Source: Mixophyes australis (taxonomy: Eukaryota; Chordata; Amphibia; Anura; Limnodynastidae). Taken from it: 64,000 nucleotides of DNA. The stretch is from positions 382,027,907 through 382,091,906 of the forward strand of contig JAVHZZ010000001.1 in NCBI GenBank assembly GCA_036250195.1. The letters are read 5' to 3'. The translations under genes were made by a program, and so were the position numbers. Numbering within the stretch: position 1 is the stretch's first letter; every line of letters starts with the position of its first letter. The notes below the pieces were generated by a model that made no database searches, had not been told where the DNA came from, and was given only the letters and a program-made list of their open reading frames with translations. Below, piece by piece: positions 33,341 to 45,279 of the stretch.

Positions 33341-34239
33341 AAAAACCCATTGCCCCACCGTAGGCCAACCCTGGACCATGGCCCCTTTTCATTGGTGGTG
33401 GCTGGTCTCTGGGTGGATGTAGGATATGACCTCTGCAGTAGCCCACCTGCTGTTACCCTGCCATCAAGTCTGGTTTTGAAATATGCTTGGACAATGGTCA
33501 GTCAATAATCACATCCCACCTCCTGATCCAGACCCTCCCTTTATTTCTCTTTCTTAACCCCACTACTTTGTGATGTGTCAGGGTCCCCAGCTGTTCCATA
33601 CTTCCTGTGGGCAGCCTCCTCCTCTCTCTCTTTGGTCACATAACAATGCTCAAACAGACAGCATTTTTTAAACTGGATGGGCCAATGTAGCTCAATTGGC
33701 CCATCAACTGTTAGACCGGATTGGCCCGATATTTCCACTGTGGTGCATGGTCTCATCACAGCCATTTTTTCCTATTCCATTATAGCCTATTTATACAGTA
33801 CCAGCACTAAACTATTCTGTACATGCCTGTAAGTGATGACCTGCCTCCATCTGGTGGCTACTCTATGCACTCTGCTGCCTCATTCAATCAATAAATTAAA
33901 GATCACGATTCCAAATTACTCATTCTTCTCTTTAAAGTCCCCCTGCACTCTATTTTTCCTGGATCTTTCAAATGTAAAATCTTCCCTTATGTTCTAACGT
34001 CACCCAGCATCCAACCGTTAGGGGGAGAATCTGATTCTGATTCTCATGATGATAAGTAACCGCCGGTCACCAAGAAACACTTTCTCTCCTTGATCCAGGA
34101 AATGAAGACTTATGTTCATCAACCAGCGCCAAGGTCTAACATATCCTCCACACTCTTAAATCTGAAGTGATTTTCTTTTTCCTTACACAGACCAAATAGA
34201 GAGAAGAATGGAGGACACTATATCATACCAGTCCTCCAT

Positions 34240-34650
34240 GGAAGAAGATATGTTGCAGGTCCAACAGGAACTTAATGCTATCCACAAATGACAGGAAGAT
34301 ATGTACAATCTGGCCTGGAAAGTCTCAGGCTCTATAGAACCTTTACATCTTGTCCCTTATCTCAGAAAATTGTTTTCCCAAATTACTCTGGAAATTCCAG
34401 AAGAACACCTCCTCCCTGACCAAGCAAGTAAGGCTCTCTAACCTCAGCCACAAGATCAGTCTCTTCCCAGTAATTCTATACCTCAGCTTCTTTATAGCTA
34501 AATAATCTATTCTACAAGCAGCAAGGCTTTCATGTCTGTCTATTTCTCTGGCATCAAAAACAACAACTTTCAGCTACATCTCTGGGAGAGGCCCAAAATC
34601 TCCTTCACAAGATTTGTCTAGCTCTGAGAACCCCTTCTGAAGCAGAAGAA
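34240..34650 (+). pseudogene. L1/Tx1 ORF1 C-terminal remnant
   Basis: Readable blocks are GSIEPLHLVPYLRKLFSQI, PEEHLLPDQASKAL, PQPQDQSLP and, after frame changes, SKAFMSVYFSGIKNNNFQL. They fit the L1-type ORF1 pattern (G-I-P-E-S-V-E-P, DRAHRA, R-D-I-I, then a K-EA segment) of the RNA-binding coiled-coil protein. Divergence is high. Confidence 0.55.
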
Positions 34651-35209
34651 ACAGTAACAACAATCCAGGTCCTTCCATTGATCAACTGAGACCACCAAGA
34701 TGAGACTGGTCTACAGTCCCAAAACTTTCTAAGCAGCGATCTCCAGTTCACTGAGTATTCTGCTAAATCATCTCTTGAACTTGAGGTATGACTGTCTGGC
34801 GTGATGCACACATTGATTTTGGCAGCCTGGACAAATGTTGAGTTTCTTTCCAATCCATAATTGCCATTCTTCTGTGCAGTTCTACAAGTTCTGCCATTTC
34901 TGGTATTATGACCAGAACTGCTCAGACTACAGACTGAGCCTCAAGAGATAAGTAGCTACAGTAAATGCAATACACCCACTGTTCTCTGTTGCCTGACAAA
35001 AATTATTTTCAAACTTATTCAGAGTCCATAGCCAGCACTACAGACAGATGACCACAAGGGCACTCTCTTTCTTTACCTTGGGCCCGCCTTCCCCTCCAAT
35101 GGTCATCACCTAACTTACACTCTCTTGGTCTTTATGACCTTCAAGTTTCATACCAATCTTCTTCTGTCAATCCCCACTCAATGACCTCTTTATGGCTTTA
35201 CATATTGTT

Positions 35210-35840
35210 TAATATAATGCTAGGGGCCTCAACTTTCCTCATAAACATACTAAATAGCATGCCTCTCCAAAATCTCTGAAGGGCAAACTGATAGTCATTC
35301 AAAAGACGCACTTTACTAAACACCTACACACTGAACTTAGATCTAAAAAGATTCCCCTGACCATCATGCATGACACTTTAAACCAAAAAAATGTGGAGTA
35401 GCAATTCTTTTTCCCCACCACCTCAACTTTGACTTCCTAGAATGCAACAAGGATGAAGGAAGATTCCTGAGGCTGGTAGGCAATCTAAATAATCTCCCCT
35501 ACACCCTAGTACATTTATACCTCAAATCTAGCCCAACACAAATTCTTAAAAAATCTAGGCTCTTTATTAGCTCAGGTTAGATGGGGAGAACAGTAGTAGG
35601 AGATGATTTTAATGTGGTCCTTGAGGCTGATTCATCAAGGCATGTATATGCACATTTTAAATGTTTCCTCCATTTATTCAATTTGTGCCTGCCAATAACC
35701 AGCCCATGTGTCAATAAAATAAGCCCTTTCAAATTCAGCTAGGAACATAAACCACACCTACTACAGCCTGGATCTAGTGACCAGTCTTCTTTGACCACAG
35801 ACTATAGACCTGAATGACTGTTCACTGAATCCAGGGCACC
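35210..35840 (+). pseudogene. L1/Tx1 ORF2 endonuclease remnant
   Basis: From 35390 one frame reads CGVAILFPHHLNFDF, EGRFLRLVG, LVHLYLKSSPTQ, a TAG, then TVVGDDFNVVLEADSS. These are the GVAILF, G-R-F-L, V-N-x-Y-x-P and GDFN blocks of the L1 endonuclease that nicks target DNA. Upstream, IVIQKTHFTK corresponds to the usual Q-E-T-H. Downstream, SSDQSSLTT stands where SDH(S) is expected, so the catalytic histidine is lost. GDFN carries an extra D. Confidence 0.75.
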
Positions 35841-36099
35841 TGCGATAAGTAACTGTACTTATTTTTATTTCGTTTGAATTATTCTGCTACTTTTGGATAA
35901 TAAATTACTTTGTGCTTTGGAAACACAAATCGAGAATCGACAATCGTTATTGGATAGCGACAAAACATGCATAACAGCTTTAAACCCCCCAAAATATTCC
36001 AAAGGTCTTGTTACTGTCCAAAGAAAAAAAGCCAACAATATTCCAAACATGTTATAAAAAAATATTATCTTATCTTACAGCTTGAGACCACCAAAACTG

Positions 36100-36530
36100 T
36101 GCACCGCGGCTCCCTGGAACACCGTGGCATTCTACCTGGGGTACCGTGGCCAGGAGTGTCTCCTGTTTGTGGCCACACTGGTCCTGGGAGTATACCCTCC
36201 AGGTTCAGCCATTCAATAATGCCACAGGGAGAAGGGGGTCTTCCTTTTGCACCACGGTTTCTGTCAACCCATTTCTATACCGCTGTGCACAGACATGGCT
36301 TACAACTAAACCATCATGCCCAACCCGTTGGGCCACACCAAGCAGGAGGACTGAGCTTGAGGTACACCAGTTATATCCACTGGTCAAGTGCTCGGCGGAG
36401 CTGCACTTCTTCTGTGCTCCGTGTATGCGCCGATGTGCACGGGCATAGGTTTGGTTTTCAGTGGTCCTTGAAAAAGACTTCCTTATTTGGGCTGAAATGC
36501 TTTGAATAATACTGGATTTGTGAGCCAGGA
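36100..36530 (+). repeat. GC-richer repeat with degenerate hammerhead-like box
   Basis: A compositionally distinct 400-bp block ending in cttgaaaaagactt, a spacer with tttgggct, then gaaatgcttt at 36467-36505. The order of boxes repeats the cassette seen at 10701 and 49993 but the core is changed. The 180-codon frame across it (35967-36509) has no recognisable domain. Confidence 0.35.
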
Positions 36531-37545
36531 GCTACTGCTTGAATAGATAAAGGTTGTCAGCTATCATTTAGCCCAGGATTTATATGACATCTACTTGATT
36601 TGCTTGCTATTTGCATCCTTCTGTTAGAAATACCGACACATTATATTTGCCTTTTTGGATTTTTATTTGTGTAAAATAATACATTTTGATCTTATTTAAA
36701 AAAAACGCATTGCATTAGATATTTATTTTTAAATTTACATGGTAAAAACCATATGGGAATATTCTCTATGAAAAAAAATAAAAAAATCACAATATATTTT
36801 TAATGTTTATTATATATGTATATTAAGTCATACAATATTTTGTCAAATTATTTTTATTTTTTATGTTTGGATCACACCATTGAGAATCCTATTGGGGAAG
36901 ACCTGGTCAAGAGATCAAATACAAGTATTAAATATGTATATATTTGTAATTGATATATGGGAGATTGATAGCACTCTAATTTTAACATGTTTTTTTTTAT
37001 TTTTTACAGCTATGTCGTTTTGTGGAGTCTCTATGATCATCCCCCCCATCTGCCTCCTCATTTGAAAAAGTTGTGTATCTATATAGAGGTATTATTTCCT
37101 CTGTATAGTTTTGTAATCAACAATATATTATCGCTTAGAATGATAGAGGGTGGGAGAGGAACCCGGGTTGTTGATGTAGAGTGAGTACTAGGCGTTTTGC
37201 ATAGCTTAACTCTTTTAATTAGCATTGTGCATGCTCAGAAAGTCAATGCATGCGTATGTGCGCATAGTGTTGACATTTATCACTGCATATGACTGGAAAG
37301 GCAGAATGAGGGAGGTTCTGACATTGGTCAAGGACAGTTCGTCACTAGCAGTTTATATGTCTATTCTGAAGAATAGTTGCAGGTGCAAATCCATAATGAT
37401 GATGATGATGACAATGAATGGAAATAGAACTTAAACGCTTCTGATTGGATGACTGCAGAATCAAATCCACAGGTAATACCACTGCAATAATTGATCACAG
37501 CTATATTATCTGATTTAATGCTTGTTTATGACAGTTTGTGCATAC
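36531..37545. other. AT-rich, no gene seen
   Basis: Nothing recognised except a short (ATG)n run near 37396. Confidence 0.5.
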
Positions 37546-37550
37546 ATACA

Positions 37551-38210
37551 GGGCCTGTTTCATCAAGAAATGCCAAGTGAAAACAGTTTTGCACTTTTTT
37601 GTAAAGTGGACAGAAATTACCCGAATGTACATCGGTAGTTTAGTGGATCTCAAGGAATGTTTCCATTTGAATACGCATACAAATATGCTCTGGCTACACG
37701 GCATGTCCAGTATGCAGACAGGCACAACATACTGCGAGATACGCAAAATGCATATGTGCAATATGATATCTCAACAGAATGCACAGAGAAAAAATAATAA
37801 TACAGTTGCACCTGCTAATACTATAATCAATAATAAAAATACATTTATATTTTTTTAACATGGAATACATATACCAGAATGTTCTTAATGCTTGCTGTAC
37901 ATAAAATATATTTTTTACAGTTGCATCACCATCAAACAGCACTTACACCTGCCCTTTAGCTGATGCAAGTGATACAGGTAAATATCACGTATCTGAGAAA
38001 TGATCGTGCTCTCGACCTTGACACGCACTTACTGTACATTACCTATATTCATACATCCCTTCCTTCCCCTGATCCGCTATTCAGATTATAAGCTTTTGGA
38101 AGCGTCATTTGCGTTTGGACTTGAATTGCATACACTTGCGTCTACTAGCATAAAGTCCATTTTTCAGCATGCGCAGAGCAATTTTGCGGAAAATATGTCA
38201 CATAACGGGA
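37551..38210 (+). repeat. Dispersed repeat beginning GGGCCTGTTTCATCAAG (copy 2)
   Basis: Starts with gggcctgtttcatcaag, close to the end of the element at 9421. It continues to the cctttagctgatgcaag and agcatgcgcagagc boxes shared with 14980-15640. No protein is encoded; the several 80-100 codon frames on both strands overlap and look accidental. Confidence 0.55.
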
Positions 38211-38459
38211 CTCCTTTAATCAATCAGGTTCACAATGTTTTTAAAGAGGTATGTAAATTTGATTTACTTTTGTTTAAATAGAGTACTGCATGCGTGTCTC
38301 CCTAGCAATGCATATCTCTGCACATGTTTCTGTATATGAAGTGACTTTGAAATTCATTTTGCCTAGACTTATGCAAATATGTATGCTTAGTCTGGAGTTA
38401 ATGACACTTTTAAATTTAGCACTCTAAACACATTACTCTAGCTTAATATGTTAGAGATG

Positions 38460-38755
38460 CTTGGGCTTGATTCTCCGAGAACCGAGCCCATCTGAACTTT
38501 GCCAATCTGAGTACCAAGCCAAGGCGGCTCGGTACTTTCACGCACCCTCAGAAGTGAAAATGAGGCAAAACGTCATTATTGTGTTGTCGGATCTCGCGAG
38601 TTTTGGATTCTATAAGTACCACCCTCCACGGCGATCCAGCACAATTTCACAGAGAGTCACATAAAGTGTAGCACGGTTCTTGGCATTCTCTAGTGCAGTT
38701 GGGCAGCATCATATCTAAAACAGAAAATGGAGGGGTGGCAGTTTTCTTTAAACCC
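38460..38755 (+). other. Promoter-like lead-in to the tandem array
   Basis: Contains tctcgcgag, then ttggattctataagtacc (TATA-like, 38601-38620), about 150 bp before the array starts. The combination looks like the leader of a repeat unit; no gene follows. Confidence 0.3.
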
Positions 38756-39620
38756 TCCAGTGACATTCTACTACGTTATAGCTCACACAGAAATAGAAGA
38801 GATCCATTGCTCCCTTGCCAATTATCATTGCTGAAATAGAAATAATAGGCCTGTTAGTGTTTTTCAAAATCTGCAGTCAAATTGTACTGTGTTATTATAG
38901 CTCACACAGAAACAGGAGAGGTCACAGTGTTGTTGCCAGTCTACAGTCTATGTGGCATTGCTCATTGCTAATTGTCATTGCTGAAATAGAAAAATTAGGG
39001 CTGTCAGTGTTCTATAAAATCTGCAGTCACATTGTACTAAGCTATTATAGCTCACACAGAGACAGGAGAGGTCTCAGTGTTGTTAAAGTCTATAGTATAT
39101 GTGGCATTGCTCCATTGCTAATTCTCATTGCTGAAATAGAAATAATAGGGCTGTCAGTGTACTTCAAAATCTGCAGTTAAATTGTACTCACCCAGAAATA
39201 GGTGAGGTGTCAGTGTTTAGTGCTGAAACAAAAATTCAAATAATAGGGCTGGCAGTGTTTTTTAAAGTCTCCAGTCACATTCTAGTGCGCCATAGCTGAC
39301 CCAGAAATAGGAGAGGTGGCATTGTTTAGTGCTGAAACAGAAATTCAAATATTAGAGCTGGCAGTGTTTTTAAAAGTCTCCAATGACATTCTACTGTACC
39401 ATAGCTCATACAGAAATAGGAGGGGTGGCAGTGTTCTTGTCACTCTCCAGTCTTCAGTCACATTGTTCCTGTCTCTCTCCAGTCTTCGGTAACATTGTTC
39501 TTGTCACTCTTCAGTGTCAGTGCCATTGGTTACACAGAAACAGGGGTAGCGGTGTTCTTGTCACTGTCCAATCCTCAGTAACATTGTTCTTGTCACTCTC
39601 CAGTCTCAGCCATGATGATT
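38755..39620 (+). repeat. Degenerate tandem array with GCTCACACAGAAATAG units
   Basis: The box gctcacacagaaatag or a close variant recurs at 38781, 38900, 39050, 39187, 39295 and 39404 (steps of about 108-150 bp). Between boxes lie cattgctgaaatagaaa, cagtgtt and ctgcagtc or ctccagtc elements. The last 150 bp switches to a shorter acattgttcttgtcactctc unit. The frame at 38815-39180 follows the repeat and is not a gene. Confidence 0.8.
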
Positions 39621-39819
39621 CTAATCCCCCTATGTCATGTGCTAAAGCCTATGTTCAAGTGCATAGTGATTTTAAGTCAGGGAAATAAAAATGTAAATAA
39701 AAAGCTTGTACCTTTTAAAGAAAAAAACACCCCTCTTATAAAGGTGAAAGATTACTGTAGAAAAACATAAAATGGCCAACATGCCATTCTACCAAAAAAT
39801 ATTAACAAGCATACCAGCA

Positions 39820-40197
39820 TCAGCTATCTCCCTTCTGTAGATCCCAGCACCTGCAATAAACACTGTCATCATCCTCACCCTCATCAGTGTGTACATCATT
39901 CTCACACAATACTAATTCATCCCAGCTGGAATCCACCATTACAGAAGTCTCTGTATTTTTATGTAATTGCCGGTAATGGCCTTTCCTATGGAATTTGTAG
40001 TTTCATTTGTCACGATTTTTGGGCAACTCTTTTAGACCAGACCAAATGTAAAAATGTTGTGCTGACTCATCTTCATTACCACTGTGTCTCTTAGAAAAGC
40101 TTAGCTTTTTCCTAGCAGCAGTTGCCAAAGAAACTGAGGGAGGATGAGTCTCCGTGTCAAGTACCACTTGAGCTGTCAGCTTGCTGACCAGGAGCTC
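39820..40197 (-). pseudogene. Possible transposon protein remnant with acidic stretch
   Basis: On the minus strand, 40197 down to 40003 is open for 64 codons (KLTAQVVLDTETHPPS, ATAARKKLSFSKRHSG). After a stop, 39939-39820 encodes MVDSSWDELVL, EGEDDDSVYCRC and a stop. A similar acidic string is encoded at about 11980-12060 (minus). The basic-then-acidic pattern recalls N-terminal parts of hAT-like transposases, but there are no diagnostic zinc-finger or catalytic residues. Confidence 0.3.
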
Positions 40198-40822
40198 ATT
40201 TTATCTCTTGCAAAAATTGCCCTTAAAGACATTGCTGTTTTAAATTTAACTGTCAAAGTCACTGAATATCGGTAAGTTGCAGAACTCGCAGATTAATACA
40301 TTTACCCCCTGGTGTCTGCAGGGCACGCCTGGGCATTTTTGACCAATATATAGAATTAATAAAATATTCTATTTTTTTTAAAAAAATATATATATATTTT
40401 CAATGCGTTTCTAATAGATTATATTATTGGATGATATCTGGCTGTTTCTTTGTAAATAATTTGTCTGGTTTAAGTGTATGTTTTTTCGCTAACAGTGTGA
40501 TTAAGGTGCTAATTTTGCAGTGACAGTAGAATATACATCTACCTATTACTAATGAAGGTGTAAAGTGTTTATTGGATCTAAATTGGTTATTTTATTGGGC
40601 TGCAACATCGAAATATTCTCCTTTCTTGATACGCAAAACAACAAGTTAAAACTATAGATGTCAGAAAAGTAAGTAATAAAAAAAAAGTTGAATAACTGCA
40701 CTAGTCTTATGTTGAGGTTGTAATCTTTTCATTTAGATAATCTAAATGGGCCACCTGCATAACACTGATAAATTTAAATACATAGAGGAATGTGTGTAAG
40801 AAAGAGAAAAATTGACATAAAG

Positions 40823-40996
40823 GGGTATATTTACTAAATGGTGGGTTTGAAAAAGTGGAGATGTTGCCTATAGCATTCAATCAGATTCTAACTTTCATTT
40901 ATTTAATGCATTCTACAAAATGACAGCTAGAATCTGATGGGTTGCTATAGGTAACATCTCCACTTTTTCAAACCCGCAGTTTAGTAAATCTAACCC
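40823..40996. mobile_element. Palindromic MITE, copy 4 (diverged)
   Basis: Same layout as the other three, 174 bp, ends ggggtatatttacta and tagtaaatctaacccc. Mutations in the outer arms and gatgggttgc in place of gattggttgc make it the most diverged copy. The flanking 3 bp do not match cleanly. Confidence 0.8.
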
Positions 40997-41330
40997 CAAG
41001 AGTTAATCTGAGTTATTTGACAAGTAGTATTTATTCTCTGGTTGGCCTAAATGAACCTAAATGCACATTTTCATTCTTGGTTGGTTTAAGTATAAATAAG
41101 CCTGCCGTAAAACTGGCGCATATGCTTCCAATGCAGAGCCATATGAGTATAAACAAGCTTTTTATGCATTTAATATAAATGTAGCGTTTATGATCCTGAT
41201 GCCACGGAAGGGATGTGTTTGGTTGTACATTTGGGATAAAATGCACTACTTTTCCTTATGTTTTTTTAATAGCATAAATTACGCTACTTTTGCATTTAAT
41301 ACTGCATCAGGCCCAATGTATTACAAAGTG
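40997..41330. repeat. Repeat fragment ending in reversed GGGCCTGAT-type end
   Basis: The right end, actgcatcaggccc (about 41302-41315), is the complement of the gggcctgatgca end family. The left boundary was not found. Confidence 0.4.
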
Positions 41331-41377
41331 TTGTCAGGTTAATTTTTTAGAGGACCTACTGCGTATTTCAAAATATA

Positions 41378-41890
41378 CAGTCAAGTCCATAAATATTGGG
41401 ACATCAACACAATTCTCATATTTTGGCCTCTATAGAACACCACAATGGATTTGAAATGAAACTGCAGAAATGAAAGATGTGCTTTAACTGCAGACTTTCA
41501 GCTTTAATTTGAGGAATTTTACATCCATATCAGGTGAACGGTGTAGGAATTACATCGGTTTCTATATGTGCCTCCCACTTTTTAAGGGACCAAAAGTAAT
41601 GGGACAATCAACTCAAAAGCTATTTCATGGACATGTGTGGGCTATTCCTTCGTTATTTCATCATCAAATAGGCAGGTAAAAGGTCTGGAGTTGATTCTAG
41701 ATGTGACATTTGCATTTGGAATTTCTTGCTGTCGACTCTCAATATGAGATCCAAAGAGCTGTCACTATCAATGAAGCAAGCCATCATTAGGCTGAAAAAT
41801 CAAAACAAACCCATCAGAGAGATAGCAAAAACATTAGGTGTGGTCAAATCAACTGTTTGGAACATTCTTAAAAAGAAAGAATTAAATTAA
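41378..41890 (+). mobile_element. Tc1/mariner element, 5' end with start of transposase
   Basis: The terminal repeat begins CAGTCAAGTCCATAAATATT right after a TA dinucleotide (41376-41377), the target of Tc1-type elements. About 365 bp of left-end sequence is followed by the transposase start at 41744. The element stops abruptly at about 41885 in an aattaaatta-rich sequence; the catalytic domain and right end are missing. Confidence 0.88.
41744..41890 (+). pseudogene. Tc1 transposase N-terminal fragment
   Basis: ATG at 41744, 48 codons and a TAA at 41888-41890. It reads MRSKELSLSMKQAIIRLKNQ, then KPIREIAKTLGVV and STVWNILKK, the helix-turn-helix DNA-binding half of Tc1 transposases that binds the terminal repeats. 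The DDE catalytic domain (normally another 290 residues or so) is gone. The reading frame up to the break is intact. Confidence 0.88.
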
Positions 41891-42480
41891 ATTACAAATG
41901 ATACACACAATATTTTTGTTTCTTTCTAACAATTTTATAAACAGTCGAACAAAAACAACAGTATGAATTTATTAACCAACTATAAATTTTGGGTCAAAAT
42001 ATTTTTTTTTAAGAAATGTTATATATTTCTTAATTTTGCGCCTATATTTTAATATGTCGTGGATGAGCACCTTATTGCTTTGAGGATTTTCATCCACAGC
42101 CTGGGTGTCTTCTTGAGATGTTCATAAAAAAGAAAAAAAACATGCTTAGCTAATTGGTCAAACAAATATTACTTCAAAAGGGTGTACTTTGTCTCATTTG
42201 CCAGGATCAGCAGAGGCATGAAGTGTTACATAACTTTACATGGTTTGGGTGGCAAATGTATTTATAGATATACATTTGTGTGGTGGCTGGGGTTTTACTT
42301 GAAACCTCCAAAAATATTCTTATGGCCATTATGGATGAAAACTGCAAAATGGCTAGCTAACTATTTTGAAAAAGAGCATGTGGTTATTAATGATTTTTGC
42401 TCAACTGCAATGTGATTCAAAAGGAATACATTTCAGAAAAGTGTTTAATTTCCATACTTACATTCACCCCTCGTCCCCTC
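41891..42480. other. No gene seen
   Basis: AT-rich sequence with no recognisable feature. Confidence 0.5.
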
Positions 42481-42504
42481 CAAAACTGCTTATGTGGCAA
42501 GCAC

Positions 42505-42700
42505 TTAATCTTCCAGGTCTATCTCCGCCACCTCCAACGCTCCTGCCTCCGCCGCCACCACTGGTTGTGCCTCCTCCTCCTCCTCTGACTCCACCACTGG
42601 CGCACCCTCCTCCTCTGGCTCCACCACTGGCGCACTCTCCTCCTCCTCCTCCACCACTGGTGCAACCTCCTCCACCTCTACCTCCTCTGCCTCCACCTAT
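42505..42700. repeat. (CCT/CCA)n-rich triplet tract, open in several frames
   Basis: An imperfect trinucleotide tract, mainly cctcctcct with ccaccactggcgca units. It reads as proline-rich on the plus strand (within the 121-codon frame 42366-42731) and as acidic EEEE-APVVE on the minus strand. Both are by-products of the triplet structure. A real low-complexity coding segment of a transposon is possible, but there are no flanking domains. Confidence 0.6.
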
Positions 42701-42731
42701 CTGGCATGATGTCTATGGTCTGTTAGAATAA

Positions 42732-44020
42732 ATATAACATATAAGTGTATTGTTCAAAAATCAACCTGGTTAACAATTAAACAGATGTAGTCAGATAATA
42801 ATGTGATCAGACATTGTGAATCATTTTTTGTGCAAAACAGATAAAGATAATCTTTACCAAAAGGAGATAAACATGACAGACACACATCACTTTCACATGG
42901 CCTGTAACAATTTTTGATTTCAGTTTAGGGATGTGGACTATCTCAGATTTAGTGTGTAATTTTCAAATAGTCCTTCTTTTGGGGACCCATCATAATTAAA
43001 GCAACCAGATAATTACTGACTGATTCGGGACATATAATACAGAAGATATTTGTGTTTGGCCTGCTAATATGTCAAAAGCATTGTAGGCCAACTGTAACCA
43101 TTGTTTACAAAGATGCCAATATAACACATCTGCCATTTTAATATTATAAATGTCTGTAAGGTAATGTCAGCATGTTACCTTGGTGGGTAGCACTTCACAA
43201 TTACAGGCACTTGATTTATAAGTGTGCTAGTTTTTGTCAAAGCTGAGTTGTAAATGTAAGTGTAGAAATAAAGTGTAACATTTTAAGGTAACTACAAGAA
43301 AAAGCATACAGTAATTTATTCATGGTTTAAAATTTGTGTCTGTAATTTAAGACATAACTTGGTGATACGGTTTTGATAAGGTTCAAAGAAACACATTTTT
43401 TGGGCCCTAATTTGTCTCATGAATCTGCTCCTCATATCCTCATCACAAACTTACAGACAAATTTAATTTAAGCAAATACAGAGGGTATAGTGGTGCTATT
43501 TACAGTGAGTGAGATTGGAGGCTAGTTGGTGACTCTGGCATGAGGGACGAAGGATGAATTCTGTATAGAACATAATTTGCTTTAGATAACATTGTGACAT
43601 CTATGAGGCAAATGCAGAAAGACAATGGTTTTCAAACGATAGTGCTGTAACAAATAGGTGAGAAAAAGCAATGTTCATTTGGGTATCCTCGGTGTAGAGA
43701 TGGTATTGGAGGCCAAATGATCAAATTAGTACCGCAACACTGGAGCTGTACAATGTTAAAGTGCAACATTTTGCAAACAATGAGCCTTGTAAGACCTCAA
43801 TAGAGAGTGAGAGTGGAAGGGAGAAGGTGCCAGAGGTGGGTATACTACATGAGCAGTTAGAGAGGTAACAAGTGATCCAGGAGAGAATTGTGTCTAGATG
43901 GACAATGGAGTGAAGGATGTGTAGGAGAAGAGGCTGTTAAACAGTGTCCAGAGCAACAGAGAGTTACTGGTGAATGAGTATTGCAAAAATAAATTATTAA
44001 TATTAATTTATAGACACAAT
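42732..44020. other. No gene recognised
   Basis: 43790-43980 is purine-rich (gagagtgagagtggaagg, ggagagaattg) and may be an old LINE or SINE fragment, but I cannot assign it. Confidence 0.4.
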
Positions 44021-44027
44021 TAAACAC

Positions 44028-44125
44028 AACAGCAGGGTCATGAGTTCAAATCCAGAATAATTCCTGTATCTGTGTGGACTTTGTATATCCCAATGTTTCT
44101 GTGAATTTACTCCAATGTGTCACTT
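44028..44125 (+). repeat. Degenerate SINE fragment
   Basis: cagggtcatgagttcaaatcc followed by ctgtatctgtgtggactttg is alignable to 54088-54140 of the full SINE in this window, starting at the B box. It is about 100 bp and heavily mutated. Confidence 0.6.
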
Positions 44126-44525
44126 ATAGAAGATACTATATCACTTATACGCTAGTATATGGTTTTTGAATGTTATATATATTTATGATTGAGAATTATT
44201 AGCCGTTACATCTGCATCCATTACATTTATAAATTTCCTATGACACATTTTTCGTGATGGAGAACCAGAGAATGTGTGTGTGTGTAATTCTTTATTGTTT
44301 ATCCTTAAACCTTCATGTTGGCAGTAATGCATGTGTTGTGTTTGGAATGTCCATATCCAAATATTTAAACTGTGCTTGTACAATGGATTTAGGTCTACAA
44401 TATTTAAAAGTATAATAATTGAAATTAATAAAAAATAAAAAAGGACAAAAGATTGTTATGAGAGACGTTGATGGTCAGATTTTCCTTCAAATCTATTTCA
44501 TACACATACTGTTTCCACTTGCACT

Positions 44526-44595
44526 TTGGCGTAGTGGTTAGATAGACAATCTACTTTTCATCAGTGGGTTCATAAGTTTGATTCTGGCTATATTA
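44526..44595 (+). repeat. tRNA-like SINE head fragment
   Basis: ggcgtagtggttag resembles an A box and ttcataagtttgattctgg a B box, about 45 bp apart. It looks like the head of a SINE related to that at 54043. There is no foldable tRNA cloverleaf. Confidence 0.45.
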
Positions 44596-44725
44596 TGTGG
44601 AATATAGCTAAATGGCATGTTGAAAATTGTGTGCAGCTAAAACACAGAAAAGCAGCTGTTAGAAATAACTTGATTGCAAAGACATAGGAAATATTCACAG
44701 ATGAAAGCTCAAAAAAAAATTCCTA

Positions 44726-44747
44726 TTATTATTATTATTATTATTAT
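44726..44747. repeat. (ATT)n microsatellite
   Basis: About seven ATT triplets. Confidence 0.9.
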
Positions 44748-45002
44748 GTATGACAGACTTTCAAAATCCAAAAATTTAAACTGTGCATGTACTAGGGGGT
44801 TATGTCTATAATATTTTAAAGTATAATTATTGACATAATTATTGACTAGCGTATTGTTAGCTGTTTTTTTTACAAACACTAGCCACAAACTGGTGACACA
44901 TCAGCCACTTTATCTTGTGATTTATTACAATTGTGGTTGTAATTAAAAAGAGGTTGCTTTTAAAAAAATTTACACAATGTTTAATGTTTGAGCTAACTAT
45001 AA

Positions 45003-45016
45003 AATATATATATATA

Positions 45017-45076
<60 letters not shown>
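45003..45076. repeat. (TA)n microsatellite
   Basis: About 74 bp of TA with two small interruptions. Confidence 0.95.
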
Positions 45077-45279
45077 TAAATTATTTTTCTGGTGAAGTGT
45101 ATTAAAATTTATGTTGTACATATTTAGTTGTGAGTGTTTTAAATGAACAATGCTTTTAGAACAGTTTATTTTTGTTACTCAGGGCTGCTGCTGTATCTGC
45201 TTTGGATTTAAACATGACCCTGAGCTTCCTTAAGTTTCAGTAAGGAGTTAAGATAAAACTCACAGGTTTTTTTCCTAAC

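Larger units (their letters stand above)
34180..35850 (+). mobile_element. L1/Tx1-type LINE remnant, ORF1 end plus ORF2 endonuclease
   Basis: Contains an ORF1 C-terminal remnant (about 34240-34650) followed by an ORF2 endonuclease remnant (about 35210-35840) in the normal order. Both are broken by stops and frame shifts. The reverse transcriptase and 3' end are missing. Confidence 0.75.

Noticed and set aside
35967..36509. 180-codon open frame
   Set aside because: No domain, overlapped by a 100-codon frame in another phase and a minus-strand frame; the DNA looks like a repeat block.
42366..42731. 121-codon proline-rich frame and the opposing acidic frame
   Set aside because: Explained by a CCT/CCA triplet repeat; nothing recognisable outside the low-complexity part.
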